Source: a bacterium (GTDB lineage: Bacteria; CAIWAD01). From it: 14,938 bases of DNA. The notes beneath the pieces were generated by a model. The model had not been told where the DNA came from, did no database searches, and worked only from the letters and a program-made list of their open reading frames with translations. Location of the stretch: NCBI GenBank assembly GCA_030429345.1, contig JAUIFJ010000052.1, positions 1 to 14,938 on the forward strand, given 5' to 3'. The position numbers were made by a program, and so were the translations under genes. Numbering within the stretch: position 1 is the stretch's first letter; every line of letters begins with the position of its first letter. Below, one piece after another: positions 1 through 7,776 of the stretch.

Positions 1-49
1 ACGGGGGATTTCGTTTTCACCGCCGGTGGTTTGTGTTTTGATCCGTTTC

Positions 50-77
50 GTAGGGGTCGATCGCGATCGACCCTTAC
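50..77 (+). repeat. REP hairpin 1 with GTAG foot
   Basis: This 28-nt near-perfect palindrome has arms GTAGGGGTCGATCG and CGATCGACCCTTAC, which differ from full complementarity by one G.T pair. The 5' end is the tetranucleotide GTAG. The duplex has no obvious loop, so as single-stranded DNA or RNA it would open a few central bases. Confidence 0.8.
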
Positions 78-123
78 GGGGATTTCGTTTTCACCGTCGG
101 TGATTTGTGTTTTGATCCGTTTC

Positions 124-172
124 GTAGGGGTCGATCCCCGCGCGGAATCGGGATTCCACGATCGACCCTTAC
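124..172 (+). repeat. REP hairpin 2, long-loop variant
   Basis: It has the same foot and arms as hairpin 1 (GTAGGGGTCGAT at 124-135, ATCGACCCTTAC at 161-172), but with 25 nt between them. Those 25 nt include a small imperfect GGAATCGGGATTCC repeat. The TTA at 169-171 is the reverse complement of the TAA stop of the transposase ORF, so gene and repeat overlap. Confidence 0.75.
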
Positions 173-819
173 GAGGGTTTCCCGTTTTCACCGCCGGTGG
201 CATGTGTGAACCATCGGTGGGAACCACCGCATGTATTTCGCCGATGTCGGCATGCCTGTGAAGGGCGTGATCCATAGGGATGTTCCGGACGCTCTCGAAG
301 GGGTGGCAGGGAGTTCCCATCGTTTTCCCGTCCGCCGTACTCCGAATGGCAACGAAGCCATTCAGGGCGTGGGTGGCGATGGATGTAGGTTTGCATGTTC
401 CGCAAGGCATTCTCGTCCTCGACAATGCGATCGTGGAAGCTACGCTGCCACAGGACGTTGCCTTCCCACCCCTGCCTTCTGTTCACTTCCTTTGCGCAGA
501 CCGTCTTGAATGCCCCCAGGAGCCTGCCAAGCGGCTTGATCGGCAAATCCTTGTCCAGTGGATCCGGGTGCAGGGCAAGAATCGCGTGGATGTGTTCCGG
601 CATCATCGTCCAGGCATCCAGGGAACAGGTCGTGTACATGCCCGGCAAGGTGGTCCAGAAACGTCTCACGATGTTTCCGATCGGGCTGGGGATGAACCAT
701 CCTCCCTGCACCGATCCCAGCCAGGGCTCGCGATCTCGTGTAAGGATCGTCACGAAGTACAAGCCCGGGTCCGAGTAGCAGTGGCCAGGCTTTCTCAAGC
801 TGTTCTTCCGTTCACGCAT
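169..819 (-). CDS. REP-associated tyrosine transposase (RAYT, Y1/HUH, IS200-like)
   Basis: This is a 216-aa single-domain HUH endonuclease of the TnpA_REP (RAYT) type, which cleaves single-stranded DNA at GTAG next to REP hairpins through a tyrosine 5'-phosphate link. The visible signature is complete. YFVTILTRDR (about 21-30) is the first strand. MMPEHIHAIL carries the metal-binding pair H76/H78. The helix with FHDRIVEDENALR leads to YIHRHPRPEW, where Y145 is the predicted nucleophile. Conserved sequence ends near W154. The last 62 residues are rich in R, G, H and P, resemble no known domain, and are encoded by DNA that merges into the REP array; the stop lies inside REP hairpin 2. The start ATG has AGGA directly next to it, so the Shine-Dalgarno is poorly placed. 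With REP units as neighbours this is a REPtron-like pair. Activity is not known. Confidence 0.88.
   Translation of the reverse strand: MRERKNSLRKPGHCYSDPGLYFVTILTRDREPWLGSVQGGWFIPSPIGNIVRRFWTTLPGMYTTCSLDAWTMMPEHIHAILALHPDPLDKDLPIKPLGRLLGAFKTVCAKEVNRRQGWEGNVLWQRSFHDRIVEDENALRNMQTYIHRHPRPEWLRCHSEYGGRENDGNSLPPLRERPEHPYGSRPSQACRHRRNTCGGSHRWFTHATGGENGKPS
215..229. repeat. Short inverted repeat inside the 3' part of the transposase ORF
   Basis: CGGTGG and CCACCG are exact complements separated by GAA. The motif resembles the CACCGNCGGTG element of the neighbouring REP units. This suggests that the 3' end of the transposase ORF is made of decayed or related repeat DNA. Confidence 0.5.
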
Positions 820-844
820 GTCCTGGGTTTCCTAATGTCATACA

Positions 845-870
845 CCCGGACCGCTGCCGATCGGTCCGGG
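845..870 (-). terminator. Hairpin between the protease and transposase genes
   Basis: The arms CCCGGACCG and CGGTCCGGG are perfect 9-bp complements with an 8-nt loop, 13 nt past the stop codon of the S8 protease. On the minus strand the stem is followed by TGTATGAC rather than a T run. It is therefore a weak intrinsic terminator at best, and may instead be a 3'-end stabilising or Rho-assisted stem. Confidence 0.45.
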
Positions 871-883
871 CGCTGCCATGCTT

Positions 884-3800
884 CTATTTCAGCAGCAGCA
901 TCTTCTTCATCTGCACGCCCTGAGCGTGCTCGAGGCGCAGGATGTAGGCTCCGCTGGCCAGCGCGGCGGCGTTCCAGCTCAGCTGGTGGTGGCCGGCGGG
1001 CAGGGTCGTGTCCAGCAGCACGGCGACCTGCTGGCCCAGCAGGTTGTAGACGCTGGCGCGAACCGGCTGGGCGCGGGGCAGGCCGAAGGCGATCCGTGTG
1101 ACAGGATTGAAGGGGTTGGGCCGCGGCTCTTTCAGGTAGAAGGCCGCCGGCAGTCCCGCGTCTCCGATGCCGGTGAAGTCGGCCTCGACGACCAGCGTGT
1201 CCGAGTGCAGGCTCTCGCCTCCGGCATAGCGGGCGCTGATCGCGTAGTGGACTTCGCCCGGTGTTTCCAGGGTCTCGCCGAAGGCCGGCTCGTCGATGTT
1301 CGAGACATGGGTCTGCAGCTCCGTGTCCCCTTCAGCCGTGTGCATGCGGTAGACGCGGTAGTCGCTGAACTCGTCCGTTTCGTGTGCCGTACCCTTGCGC
1401 GCATTCAGCGTTTCGTCCCATTCGGGCTCCAGCCACTGCAGCGAGATCTCCGGACCATCCTGGCTCACAAGGCTCAGGCCGCGGGGAGGCAGCAGCTGGA
1501 AGAGGTCGTAGAGTGGGAGGTCCAGGGTGTCCCCGACGGGCACGGTTCCCAGTTGCAGAAGGGTCTCCACTCCATCGGGACCGATGGCCCAGAAGGGGCG
1601 CTGGCCCGGGGCCAGGCTGTCCAGCAGGAAGCTGCCGTCTTCCGGATCGATGGCGACCGTGTCCCCGACCGTGGCGAAACGGATCTGCTCGAAGAGGCCG
1701 GCGTCCCAGGGAGTCAGGCTCACCGTGCCGCGCACGGCACCCAGGCTGTTGATCGAAGTGAAGAGGATCGCCGTGCCCTCCGAGATCGCCGGAGCGTTGG
1801 GGTGATACTCTCCATTGTTGTAGACCTGCAGGCCCGCGTCCTCGGCGCTGTTCTCGATGCCGACGGCGATCTCGCTGATGTCCTCGAGCACACCGTACTG
1901 GAAGAGGATCTCGTTGTTGCCGCTGCTCGTCGGGTAGAGCAGGGGATCCCGCAGGATCACCTGGAAGGTCTCGTGCGCCGTTTCCGGGGTATACTGCTCG
2001 ACCTCCATGAATTCGACGATGAAGAGTCCGGCCATGGCGTGGTGATACCAGCTGATGGACCCGCTGGTCGGCCGCTGCGGACTCAGGTCCTCCCAGAAGG
2101 GAGCCAGGATGGCCGGCGGACCGTCGGGGTCGGGGAAGCCCTCGTCGCCGCTGTAGTCCGTGTCGTCCGTATTGCCCAGGGCCACCCAGCCGTTTCCGCA
2201 GACGCTCAGCTGGGTGAAGTCCTCGCCGTAGTGGGTGAAGGCGAAGGGCAGGTCGAGCACCTGGGTCTCGTCGTCGCCGGTGAAGACCATGGCCATGCCT
2301 GGACCGCCGGTGGCGGGGTCGATCTCGAACCAGTCGTAGACCGGCGCCTGCGGGTGCAGGTCGCGGTTGTCGATCATGATGTAGCCCTCGTCGGTGGGCT
2401 CGCTGGCGAGGAAGCTCTGGCCTTCGATCTGCAGGGCGACCTCGATCCCCTCTGCCGGCAGTTCGATCCCCGGATGAAGCTGGCTGTCCCTTGAATAGGC
2501 GACTTCGATGTCGTACGCCTGGCCGACGGGCAATTCGAAGGGTGCGCCAACCTGTGTGGTTACCCCTTCCGCCAGCAATTCCTGGTTCCACCAGACCTTG
2601 ACGGTTGCCCCTGCGATCTGGGTGGTTTCATGCATCACGCGGACCACGAGCCAGTCCAGTGGGCGGGCTTCCAGGTCCAGGTCGAGCCAGGTCGTGTCGC
2701 TGCCGGCGATCGAGAGCAGCGTGTCCAGGGTGAAGTATTCCGGGTGCGAGACGCTCAGCGTGTAGTCGCGGCCGACGGGCATGCGCAGGCGATAATCGCC
2801 CAGCCCGTTGCTCTGCGTCTGCGCGGGATGCTCCAGCAGCTGCAGCTGCGCCTGGATCACGGGGCTCTCGTCCTCGCTGTCGGCCAGGCGGCCGGCGAGC
2901 ACGCCGGTGTTGCCTTCCTGCAGCGGCAGATCGGCGGCCAGGGCGAAGTCCTGCTCGCCCAGGGCGATGCTGCTGCCCGTGACACGGATTGTCCAGGTGC
3001 CGGGCAGGGGATCGCTCACCGTGACCTGCTCGACCGTGTTCAGGCTGTCCACGCCGCTGGAGGCGGCGCTGCCGGGACTTGCCGGGTTCAGCACCCAGGG
3101 ACGATGCAGCTGCTCGTCGGGGGCCACCAGGACCAGGTCCAGGTCGTTGACCAGCTCGCGGACATCCAGGTAGGCGCCGGGCTCGTCGATCCAGGCCATG
3201 CTGACCTGGAAGCGCTCTTCGCCGGCAGGCACTTCGACCTCGTAGGTGCGCACCTGGTCCTGCGTGATCCGGTCCTCGAGCCAGCGGCCGGAAGTCAGCG
3301 CCATCACCGCCTTTTCGCTGTGGATGTTGCCGAAGCCGTACTGGTAGTCGGGGCCGCTATTGCCGCGATCGGTGGCGGTCTGGATCACAAGGGTCTTGGC
3401 CAGGGCCGGCGGCATGTGGGTGGCGCCGGGAATGCTGCGGCGGTACTCCTGCACCAGCTGTGCCACACAGCCCGCCGTCACGGGAGTCGCCATGCTCGTG
3501 CCGCTCATCGCCCCGGTGCCGCCTCCGGGCAGGGTGCTGGTGATGTTCTGTCCGGGAGCGCAGACATCGGGCTTGACGCGGCCGTCATCGGTGGGCCCCC
3601 AGCTGCTGAAGCCGGTCATCGTGTCGTTGGCGTCCTTGACTGTCGCGCCGACGATGATCGGGTTCTTGGCGCCGGAGGGCACGCTCATCGTCTCGTAGCT
3701 CGTGCCGCAGGGACCGCCGCTGCGCTCGTTGCCCGCGGCCCAGGTCATGATCACCGGCCGCCCGAGGCTGCCTCGGACGATGCCGTCGATCAGGATCGAG

Positions 3801-4843
3801 CTGTTCTCGTAGTCGCCCTGCCATTCGCAGGGGTAGCCGTTGGAATAGATGTTGGCGCCGAGGCTGACGGTGATGATGTCCGTGTCGTAGACGGCGATCG
3901 CCTCGCCGTGATCCGCCTCGATGTCCACCGGGCTGTCGTAGAGGCAGTTCGGATCACAGCCTTCGTACTCGTAGCTGATGATCTCGCAGGCCGGCGCCAT
4001 GCCGTACTGCGAGGCGTGGTTGCAGCCCACGCTGCCGGCCACGTGCGTCGGATGATCGCTGACCGCGCCGCTCTCGCTCAGGCCGACGATGGCCCGTCCC
4101 TCGAAGGCCGGGTGCCCGGTGTCGACCAGGCCGCCGTCGTATACGGTGACCGTCACGCCCTCGCCGCGCAGGTTGTGCGGTTCGCCCTGCGCCTCCTGGG
4201 CGTGAGTATACTGGCGCGCCCCGGAATTGACCGGGACCAGGGAAGGGTTCTTCTCCTGGATCCAGAGCACTTCGTCCGTTTCCAGCAGGAAGGGCAGCAG
4301 CTCGGGATCGAAGGCGCAGACCCAGGTGTGCGTCGTCTGGATCACGTGGTCGGCGGTGACGCCCTCGCCGCGCAGCCAGTCGCCGGCCTGCTCCAGATCC
4401 ACGTCGCGGTGGAACACGACCTGGAAGATCCGCTCGTGCTCCCCGTAGAGGCTGTGTTCGCTGAAGCGCCGGCCGTATACGCCCGGGCCCTCCTTGTCCA
4501 GGGGCAGGATCGCTTCGGCCCACTCGACCCCCGGCAGCGCGGCCAGGTCCCTGGCCGAGGGCTTGCAGCCGGCGATCCAGACCCCGTCCCCCAGGGGCTG
4601 CAGCAGGTGCAGGCCCCGGGTCTTCAGGGCATCGTGGCCTGCCTGGTCCAGGACCCCGGCCACCTTGACCAGGTTGTGGCGGATGTCGTTTCCGCGGAAG
4701 CTCCGCGAGCCCGGCGCGAAACGGAACTCGCCCTTCTGGACTTCCAGGCTGCGGTGCTTGAGCTGCAGGTGCTCCGCCGACAGGGGCAGGCTGATGGCCA
4801 GGCCGAGCAGGGCGATCGGCATCCAGTGGATCCGCAAGGACAT
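884..4843 (-). CDS. Secreted subtilisin-like S8 serine protease, multidomain, with PNPFNP-type C-terminal tail
   Basis: This is a 1319-aa exported protease. Residues 1-23 form a signal peptide (hydrophobic IALLGLAISLPLSA). Residues 24-210 look like a propeptide region. The S8 catalytic domain spans about 225-520: Asp236 in VTVYDGG, His264 in DHPTHVAG, oxyanion Asn372 in AAGNE and Ser450 in MSGTSMATP. The His motif has Pro where HGTHVAG is usual. Residues 525-640 form the jelly-roll domain common behind KP-43-type proteases (LVNDLDLVL, GTWTIRVTG). A carboxypeptidase-regulatory-like module (645-725), a second similar one, a large beta module (820-1030) and an FN3-like stretch (1120-1225) follow. 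Residues 1236-1319 are a FlgD-like/T9SS-type sorting module (RPNPFNPVTRIAF, YNLLGQQV, SGAYILRL, KKMLLLK). GGGAGA 5 nt before the ATG supports the start. The likely role is degradation of extracellular protein, either at the surface or released. The substrate is unknown. Confidence 0.93.
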   Translation of the reverse strand: MSLRIHWMPIALLGLAISLPLSAEHLQLKHRSLEVQKGEFRFAPGSRSFRGNDIRHNLVKVAGVLDQAGHDALKTRGLHLLQPLGDGVWIAGCKPSARDLAALPGVEWAEAILPLDKEGPGVYGRRFSEHSLYGEHERIFQVVFHRDVDLEQAGDWLRGEGVTADHVIQTTHTWVCAFDPELLPFLLETDEVLWIQEKNPSLVPVNSGARQYTHAQEAQGEPHNLRGEGVTVTVYDGGLVDTGHPAFEGRAIVGLSESGAVSDHPTHVAGSVGCNHASQYGMAPACEIISYEYEGCDPNCLYDSPVDIEADHGEAIAVYDTDIITVSLGANIYSNGYPCEWQGDYENSSILIDGIVRGSLGRPVIMTWAAGNERSGGPCGTSYETMSVPSGAKNPIIVGATVKDANDTMTGFSSWGPTDDGRVKPDVCAPGQNITSTLPGGGTGAMSGTSMATPVTAGCVAQLVQEYRRSIPGATHMPPALAKTLVIQTATDRGNSGPDYQYGFGNIHSEKAVMALTSGRWLEDRITQDQVRTYEVEVPAGEERFQVSMAWIDEPGAYLDVRELVNDLDLVLVAPDEQLHRPWVLNPASPGSAASSGVDSLNTVEQVTVSDPLPGTWTIRVTGSSIALGEQDFALAADLPLQEGNTGVLAGRLADSEDESPVIQAQLQLLEHPAQTQSNGLGDYRLRMPVGRDYTLSVSHPEYFTLDTLLSIAGSDTTWLDLDLEARPLDWLVVRVMHETTQIAGATVKVWWNQELLAEGVTTQVGAPFELPVGQAYDIEVAYSRDSQLHPGIELPAEGIEVALQIEGQSFLASEPTDEGYIMIDNRDLHPQAPVYDWFEIDPATGGPGMAMVFTGDDETQVLDLPFAFTHYGEDFTQLSVCGNGWVALGNTDDTDYSGDEGFPDPDGPPAILAPFWEDLSPQRPTSGSISWYHHAMAGLFIVEFMEVEQYTPETAHETFQVILRDPLLYPTSSGNNEILFQYGVLEDISEIAVGIENSAEDAGLQVYNNGEYHPNAPAISEGTAILFTSINSLGAVRGTVSLTPWDAGLFEQIRFATVGDTVAIDPEDGSFLLDSLAPGQRPFWAIGPDGVETLLQLGTVPVGDTLDLPLYDLFQLLPPRGLSLVSQDGPEISLQWLEPEWDETLNARKGTAHETDEFSDYRVYRMHTAEGDTELQTHVSNIDEPAFGETLETPGEVHYAISARYAGGESLHSDTLVVEADFTGIGDAGLPAAFYLKEPRPNPFNPVTRIAFGLPRAQPVRASVYNLLGQQVAVLLDTTLPAGHHQLSWNAAALASGAYILRLEHAQGVQMKKMLLLK

Positions 4844-4986
4844 GGGGCTCTCCCAGGATTGATATTGGTGCGGCCCGCCGGATCCGGGCGCGTGACGCGA
4901 CTGATTCAGAATTGGAAGCTTTTAAGGTATGGCTTGCGCGAGCGCGCATCAAGCGGGGAAGAGGCGGTCCGCAAGACGCGGGCCGA
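4844..4986. other. Intergenic spacer with two small palindromes
   Basis: The 143 bp between the lectin-like gene and the protease gene hold a hairpin with one G.T or mismatched pair (4965-4985, CGGTCCGC and GCGGGCCG around AAGAC). It starts 1 nt after the lectin-like gene's stop. A palindrome TGCGCG-AG-CGCGCA sits at 4935-4948. Neither is followed by a T run on the minus strand. A possible but weak minus-strand promoter (TTGATG, 17 nt, TACCTT) runs through the second palindrome, so the protease may be transcribed separately. This is not firm. Confidence 0.35.
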
Positions 4987-5850
4987 TCAGTCGTGGGACT
5001 GGGTTACTCGAAAGACCCGCAGGCCTTCGTTCAGGGGCCAGGTCGCAGTGCCGTTCCCGGTCGGATAGTCGCCGGCCACGTTCCAGGCTGCGGGCCATGC
5101 GGCATCCGCAGTGGCAGCCCACCAGAGCCGGGAGGGCAGCTCGGGGCATCCCGTCCAGTCCAGCTGCACCAGGGAATCGACCCTGGCGATCGACAGCTGC
5201 GGCTTTGAAGGCGCTCCTTCCACGCGGACACGGTCCACGCGCAGGTCGCCCATAGTGCTGCCCGGACGCTCCCAGTGGGCAAAGTGGATTTCCAGGAGGG
5301 TCGCCGAGGGCAGGCTTGCTCCTTCCGCCCGCAGGACATCGTCTATCCAGAGTTCCAGCCAGCTGGATACGCGACGCAAGCGTACGGCCACCGTCCCGAC
5401 GGAGGGCGTATGGCCGTTCCCCGTGTCCCAGCTGCTTCCGTCGAGCACGCCCCCGCCCAGCGCTCCCTGCTGGCCGACCCAGGCGTCCCGGTACCCGCCC
5501 CAGGCCAGCTGTTCCTCTTCGTGGTACAAGCGCAGCCGGGCGTACTGCATGATCTGCAGGCCCGAACCGGTCCACTGCAGATCGGCGCGAATGTCGAAAT
5601 CCCCCAGGCAGGGAAGATCCCGCTCCAGCACCACGCCGGCCCACTGCAGGGGTTCCGTGTGGGCGATGTCGGTCACGCGGAAGGTCGTCCCCAGTTCCTC
5701 ACCGGCCCAGGCGCTGACATATTCCGTGTGGATCGTCCACGCGGAGTCGAGGCTTCCGTCGTCGAAGTGGTCTTCGAAGACGAGCTGGGCCTGCGCCGCT
5801 GTCGCCAGGAGCAGGGCGGTCAGGACAAGGATGGGTGTGCGCTGCTGCAT
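4987..5850 (-). CDS. Secreted concanavalin A-like lectin/glucanase-fold protein, hypothetical
   Basis: This is a 287-aa exported protein of unknown function. The signal peptide is residues 1-21 (VLTALLLATAAQA, cleaved before QLVF). The mature protein opens with FEDHFDDGSLDSAW, a pattern typical of LamG/ConA-like jelly rolls, and this fold appears to run to about residue 212 (FDIRADLQW, WLELWIDDVLRAEG, GDLRVDRVRVEG). Residues 215-287 resemble an FN3-like C-terminal module (LVQLDWTG, RVFRVTQ). No glycosidase catalytic motif is seen, so binding to a polysaccharide or surface is more likely than hydrolysis. The start at 5850 was chosen because GGAG lies 6 nt upstream and the signal peptide then begins correctly. 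An in-frame ATG at 5892 adds 14 residues but has no Shine-Dalgarno. It lies 79 bp behind bshA on the same strand; read-through from that operon is possible. It lacks a PNPFNP tail. Confidence 0.7.
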   Translation of the reverse strand: MQQRTPILVLTALLLATAAQAQLVFEDHFDDGSLDSAWTIHTEYVSAWAGEELGTTFRVTDIAHTEPLQWAGVVLERDLPCLGDFDIRADLQWTGSGLQIMQYARLRLYHEEEQLAWGGYRDAWVGQQGALGGGVLDGSSWDTGNGHTPSVGTVAVRLRRVSSWLELWIDDVLRAEGASLPSATLLEIHFAHWERPGSTMGDLRVDRVRVEGAPSKPQLSIARVDSLVQLDWTGCPELPSRLWWAATADAAWPAAWNVAGDYPTGNGTATWPLNEGLRVFRVTQSHD

Positions 5851-5856
5851 CTGCGA

Positions 5857-5860
5857 CTCC
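5857..5860 (-). promoter_or_regulatory. Shine-Dalgarno that decides the lectin-like gene start
   Basis: GGAG on the minus strand, 6 nt before the ATG at 5850. The upstream alternative ATG at 5892 has no purine-rich site in front of it. Confidence 0.6.
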
Positions 5861-5929
5861 GCGTTGCCGGGGTTTGCTGTCATTGGTGGCAAACTTTGGC
5901 GGACCGAACAAGAAGAATTCCGCTAGCGG

Positions 5930-7060
5930 CTAGGAACTCTTCTGCTCGATCACCCGGCGGTAGACAGCTTCGTACTGGGGCACGATGGTTTGGGGAGTGA
6001 AGCGCTCGATCGCTGTCTGCCGCGCCGCCTCGCTGATTTCCCGGTAGTGGGTGGAGTCCTTGAACAGGCGGACGGCGCGGCCGGCGAAAGCTTCGGTGTC
6101 GCCCCGGGGACAGAGCCAGGAATTGCGCCCGCTGTCGATCAGCTCGCGCAGGCCGCCCACTTCGCTGGCGATCACGGGCACGCCGCAGGCCATCGCTTCC
6201 AGGGCCACCAGGCCGAAGCTCTCCGTTTCCGAGGGCAGCAGGAACAGGTCGGCCACCCTCAGCAGATCGCGGATCGAGCCCTGGTTGTCGAGGAAGTGCA
6301 CGCGCTCCTCCAGTCCCAGCTCCCTGGCCAGTTCCTCGCAGGCGTGGCGGTCCGGCCCCAGGCCCATCAGCACCAGCCGCGCCGGGCATTCCCGCGCCAC
6401 GCGGGCGAAAATGCGGATCACGTCCAGCGTCCGCTTGACGGGGCGGAAGTTGCTGGCGTGCGCCAGCAGGAACTCGTCCTCCCCGGCGAAGCGCGCGCGC
6501 AGGCCCGGATCCCGCTCGGGACGATAGATTTCCGTGTCGACGAAGTTGTAGATCGTGTCGATGACCAGGTCCTGGCAGAAGGTCTCGCGCGTGGCGCGGG
6601 CCAGGTCCTCGCTGACCGCCGTCAGGGCGTTGCTGGCCCGCAGGGCGAAACAGGTGATCTCCTCGTAGGAGGGTTCCTGTCCCACCAGGGTGATGTCCGT
6701 GCCGTGCAGAGTGGTGACGATGGGCAGGTCGCGGTCCTGCAGCATCTCGCGGGCCATCCAGGCGCTGACCGAATGGGGAATCGCGTAGTGGGCGTGGATC
6801 AGGTCCAGGTCCTCGCGCCGTGTGACGTCGAGGATCGCCGTCGCCAGCGCCAGGCTGTAGGGCGGGTACTTGAAGAGCGGGTACTCGTTGACCTGCACCC
6901 GGTGGTAGTAGACATTGGGCTGCAGGCGCTCCAGGCGGAAAGGGCGGTTGTAGCACATGAAGTGCACGTGGTGCCCGCGGCGCGCCAGTTCCAGGCCCAG
7001 CTCGGTGGCGACGACGCCGCTGCCGCCGTGCGTCGGATAGCAGGAGATGCCGATCTTCAT
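5930..7060 (-). CDS. bshA: N-acetyl-alpha-D-glucosaminyl L-malate synthase BshA
   Basis: BshA catalyses the first step of bacillithiol synthesis: it transfers GlcNAc from UDP-GlcNAc to L-malate to give GlcNAc-malate. It is a 376-aa retaining GT-B glycosyltransferase of family GT4, the usual length for BshA. Visible family motifs are CYPTHGGSGVVATELG (7-22) for the N-terminal glycine-rich loop, LIHAHYAIPHSVSA (88-100) and TTLHGTDITLVG (116-127). SNFRPVKR (203-210) lies at the donor site. The E-x7-E pair E280/E288 is in ETESFGLVALEAMACGVP. The start was set at MKIGISCYP. Upstream in-frame ATGs would add 75 residues of low-complexity sequence read from inside bshB1. The start overlaps the bshB1 stop as ATGA, so it is probably translated by coupling; only a G-rich GGGGGGAA lies upstream. 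It is the last gene of the BSH operon. A 10-bp palindrome CCGCTAGCGG directly follows the stop, without a T run. Confidence 0.95.
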   Translation of the reverse strand: MKIGISCYPTHGGSGVVATELGLELARRGHHVHFMCYNRPFRLERLQPNVYYHRVQVNEYPLFKYPPYSLALATAILDVTRREDLDLIHAHYAIPHSVSAWMAREMLQDRDLPIVTTLHGTDITLVGQEPSYEEITCFALRASNALTAVSEDLARATRETFCQDLVIDTIYNFVDTEIYRPERDPGLRARFAGEDEFLLAHASNFRPVKRTLDVIRIFARVARECPARLVLMGLGPDRHACEELARELGLEERVHFLDNQGSIRDLLRVADLFLLPSETESFGLVALEAMACGVPVIASEVGGLRELIDSGRNSWLCPRGDTEAFAGRAVRLFKDSTHYREISEAARQTAIERFTPQTIVPQYEAVYRRVIEQKSS

Positions 7061-7776
7061 CCCGCGTTCCCCCCGAAGAGCGCCACGGGGTCGGCGACGG
7101 CAAGCGTCTTCTCGACGAAGAAGGCCTCGCCGTGGCTGGCGCCGATCAGCTGGCCGTAATACATGGCCCGCCCCTCGACCCAGTTCCAGAAGTCGGGCGA
7201 GCTGATCTGGGTCTTGCGCTCGGTGCTCTGCGGGTCGTGGAACTGGCTCTTGTAGCACATGGCCGCCTCGCGGCGACGCTCCCACTGCGCGCTGATGTCG
7301 ACGACGAAGGACGGACGGAATTCCTGGCGGGCCGGGTAGTAGAGCAGGGCGCCGGCGCGCCAGGCCGCGTGTTCCGTCTCCACGCGGGACATGCCGGCCA
7401 TGAAGTGGGCCGCCTTGACCAGGCGCGATCCGGCCTCGTGGTCCGGGTGGTCGTCGTGGTGCCAGGCGTTGAGGATCACGCGGGGCCGGCAGGCGCGGAT
7501 CACATCCAGCACCTTGAGCCGGTTGTCCGGCGTGTCGAGCAGCCGGCCGTCTCCCAGGTCCAGGTTGCAGCGGTAGTCCAGGCCGAGCACGCGGCTGGCG
7601 GCCTGGGCCTCCGCGGCGCGGATCTCGCGGCTGCCCCGCGTGCCCATTTCCCCGCCGGTCAGGTCGCAGATGCCGATGCGGTGGCCGGCTTCCTTCATTC
7701 GGATCAGGGTGCCGGCGGCGCTGATCTCCACGTCGTCGGGATGCGGGCCGAAAGCCAGCAGGTCGATCGCCTTCAC
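7057..7776 (-). CDS. bshB1: Bacillithiol biosynthesis deacetylase BshB1
   Basis: BshB1 removes the acetyl group from GlcNAc-malate to give GlcN-malate, the second step of bacillithiol synthesis. It is a 239-aa zinc-dependent LmbE/PIG-L-type deacetylase of the usual length. The metal and catalytic motif GPHPDDVE (10-17) gives H12, D14 and D15. The third metal ligand is H113 in HHDDHPDHEAG. Conserved LTGGEMGTRG (39-48), YYPARQEF (146-153) and YKSQF (175-179) favour BshB1 over other LmbE proteins. The GTG start at 7776 has AAGGAG 7 nt upstream and overlaps the bshC stop as GTGA. In-frame starts farther upstream would read far into bshC in a low-complexity frame and were rejected. The 3' end overlaps the bshA start by 4 nt, so bshC, bshB1 and bshA are translationally linked. 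Confidence 0.94.
   Translation of the reverse strand: MKAIDLLAFGPHPDDVEISAAGTLIRMKEAGHRIGICDLTGGEMGTRGSREIRAAEAQAASRVLGLDYRCNLDLGDGRLLDTPDNRLKVLDVIRACRPRVILNAWHHDDHPDHEAGSRLVKAAHFMAGMSRVETEHAAWRAGALLYYPARQEFRPSFVVDISAQWERRREAAMCYKSQFHDPQSTERKTQISSPDFWNWVEGRAMYYGQLIGASHGEAFFVEKTLAVADPVALFGGNAG

Larger units (their letters stand above)
1..199 (+). repeat. Tandem array of REP-like palindromic units
   Basis: Two full units and one partial unit lie head to tail: 1-75, 76-170 and 171-199. Each begins with ACGGGGATTTCGTTTTCACCG or a close variant. Each carries a short perfect inverted repeat CACCGNCGGTG (18-28, 92-102, 189-199). The two full units continue through TTTGTGTTTTGATCCGTTTC into a larger palindrome that opens with GTAGGGGTCGAT and closes with ATCGACCCTTAC. 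Unit 2 is 20 bp longer because extra sequence is inserted in the loop of that palindrome. A 5' GTAG foot before a hairpin is the known recognition signature of REP elements mobilised or processed by RAYT transposases, and a RAYT gene follows directly. The array may continue left of the window. Confidence 0.85.

Noticed and set aside
1-199. Left-end repeats as a CRISPR array
   Set aside because: The units are 75 and 95 bp, directly abutting and internally palindromic, with no unique spacers of even length and no cas genes. A REP array explains them better.
4898-4957. Possible promoter TTGATG-N17-TACCTT on the minus strand before the S8 protease
   Set aside because: Only 4 of 6 and 3 of 6 consensus matches, and the spacer is a palindrome. 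Too weak to list as a promoter.
2630-5068. Plus-strand open frame of about 812 codons antisense to the S8 protease, and a similar one at 878-2494
   Set aside because: Both mirror a gene with clear signal peptide, catalytic motifs and tail on the other strand. Their translations are V/A/G/D/Q-rich with no domain. Long stop-free antisense frames are expected in GC-rich genes.
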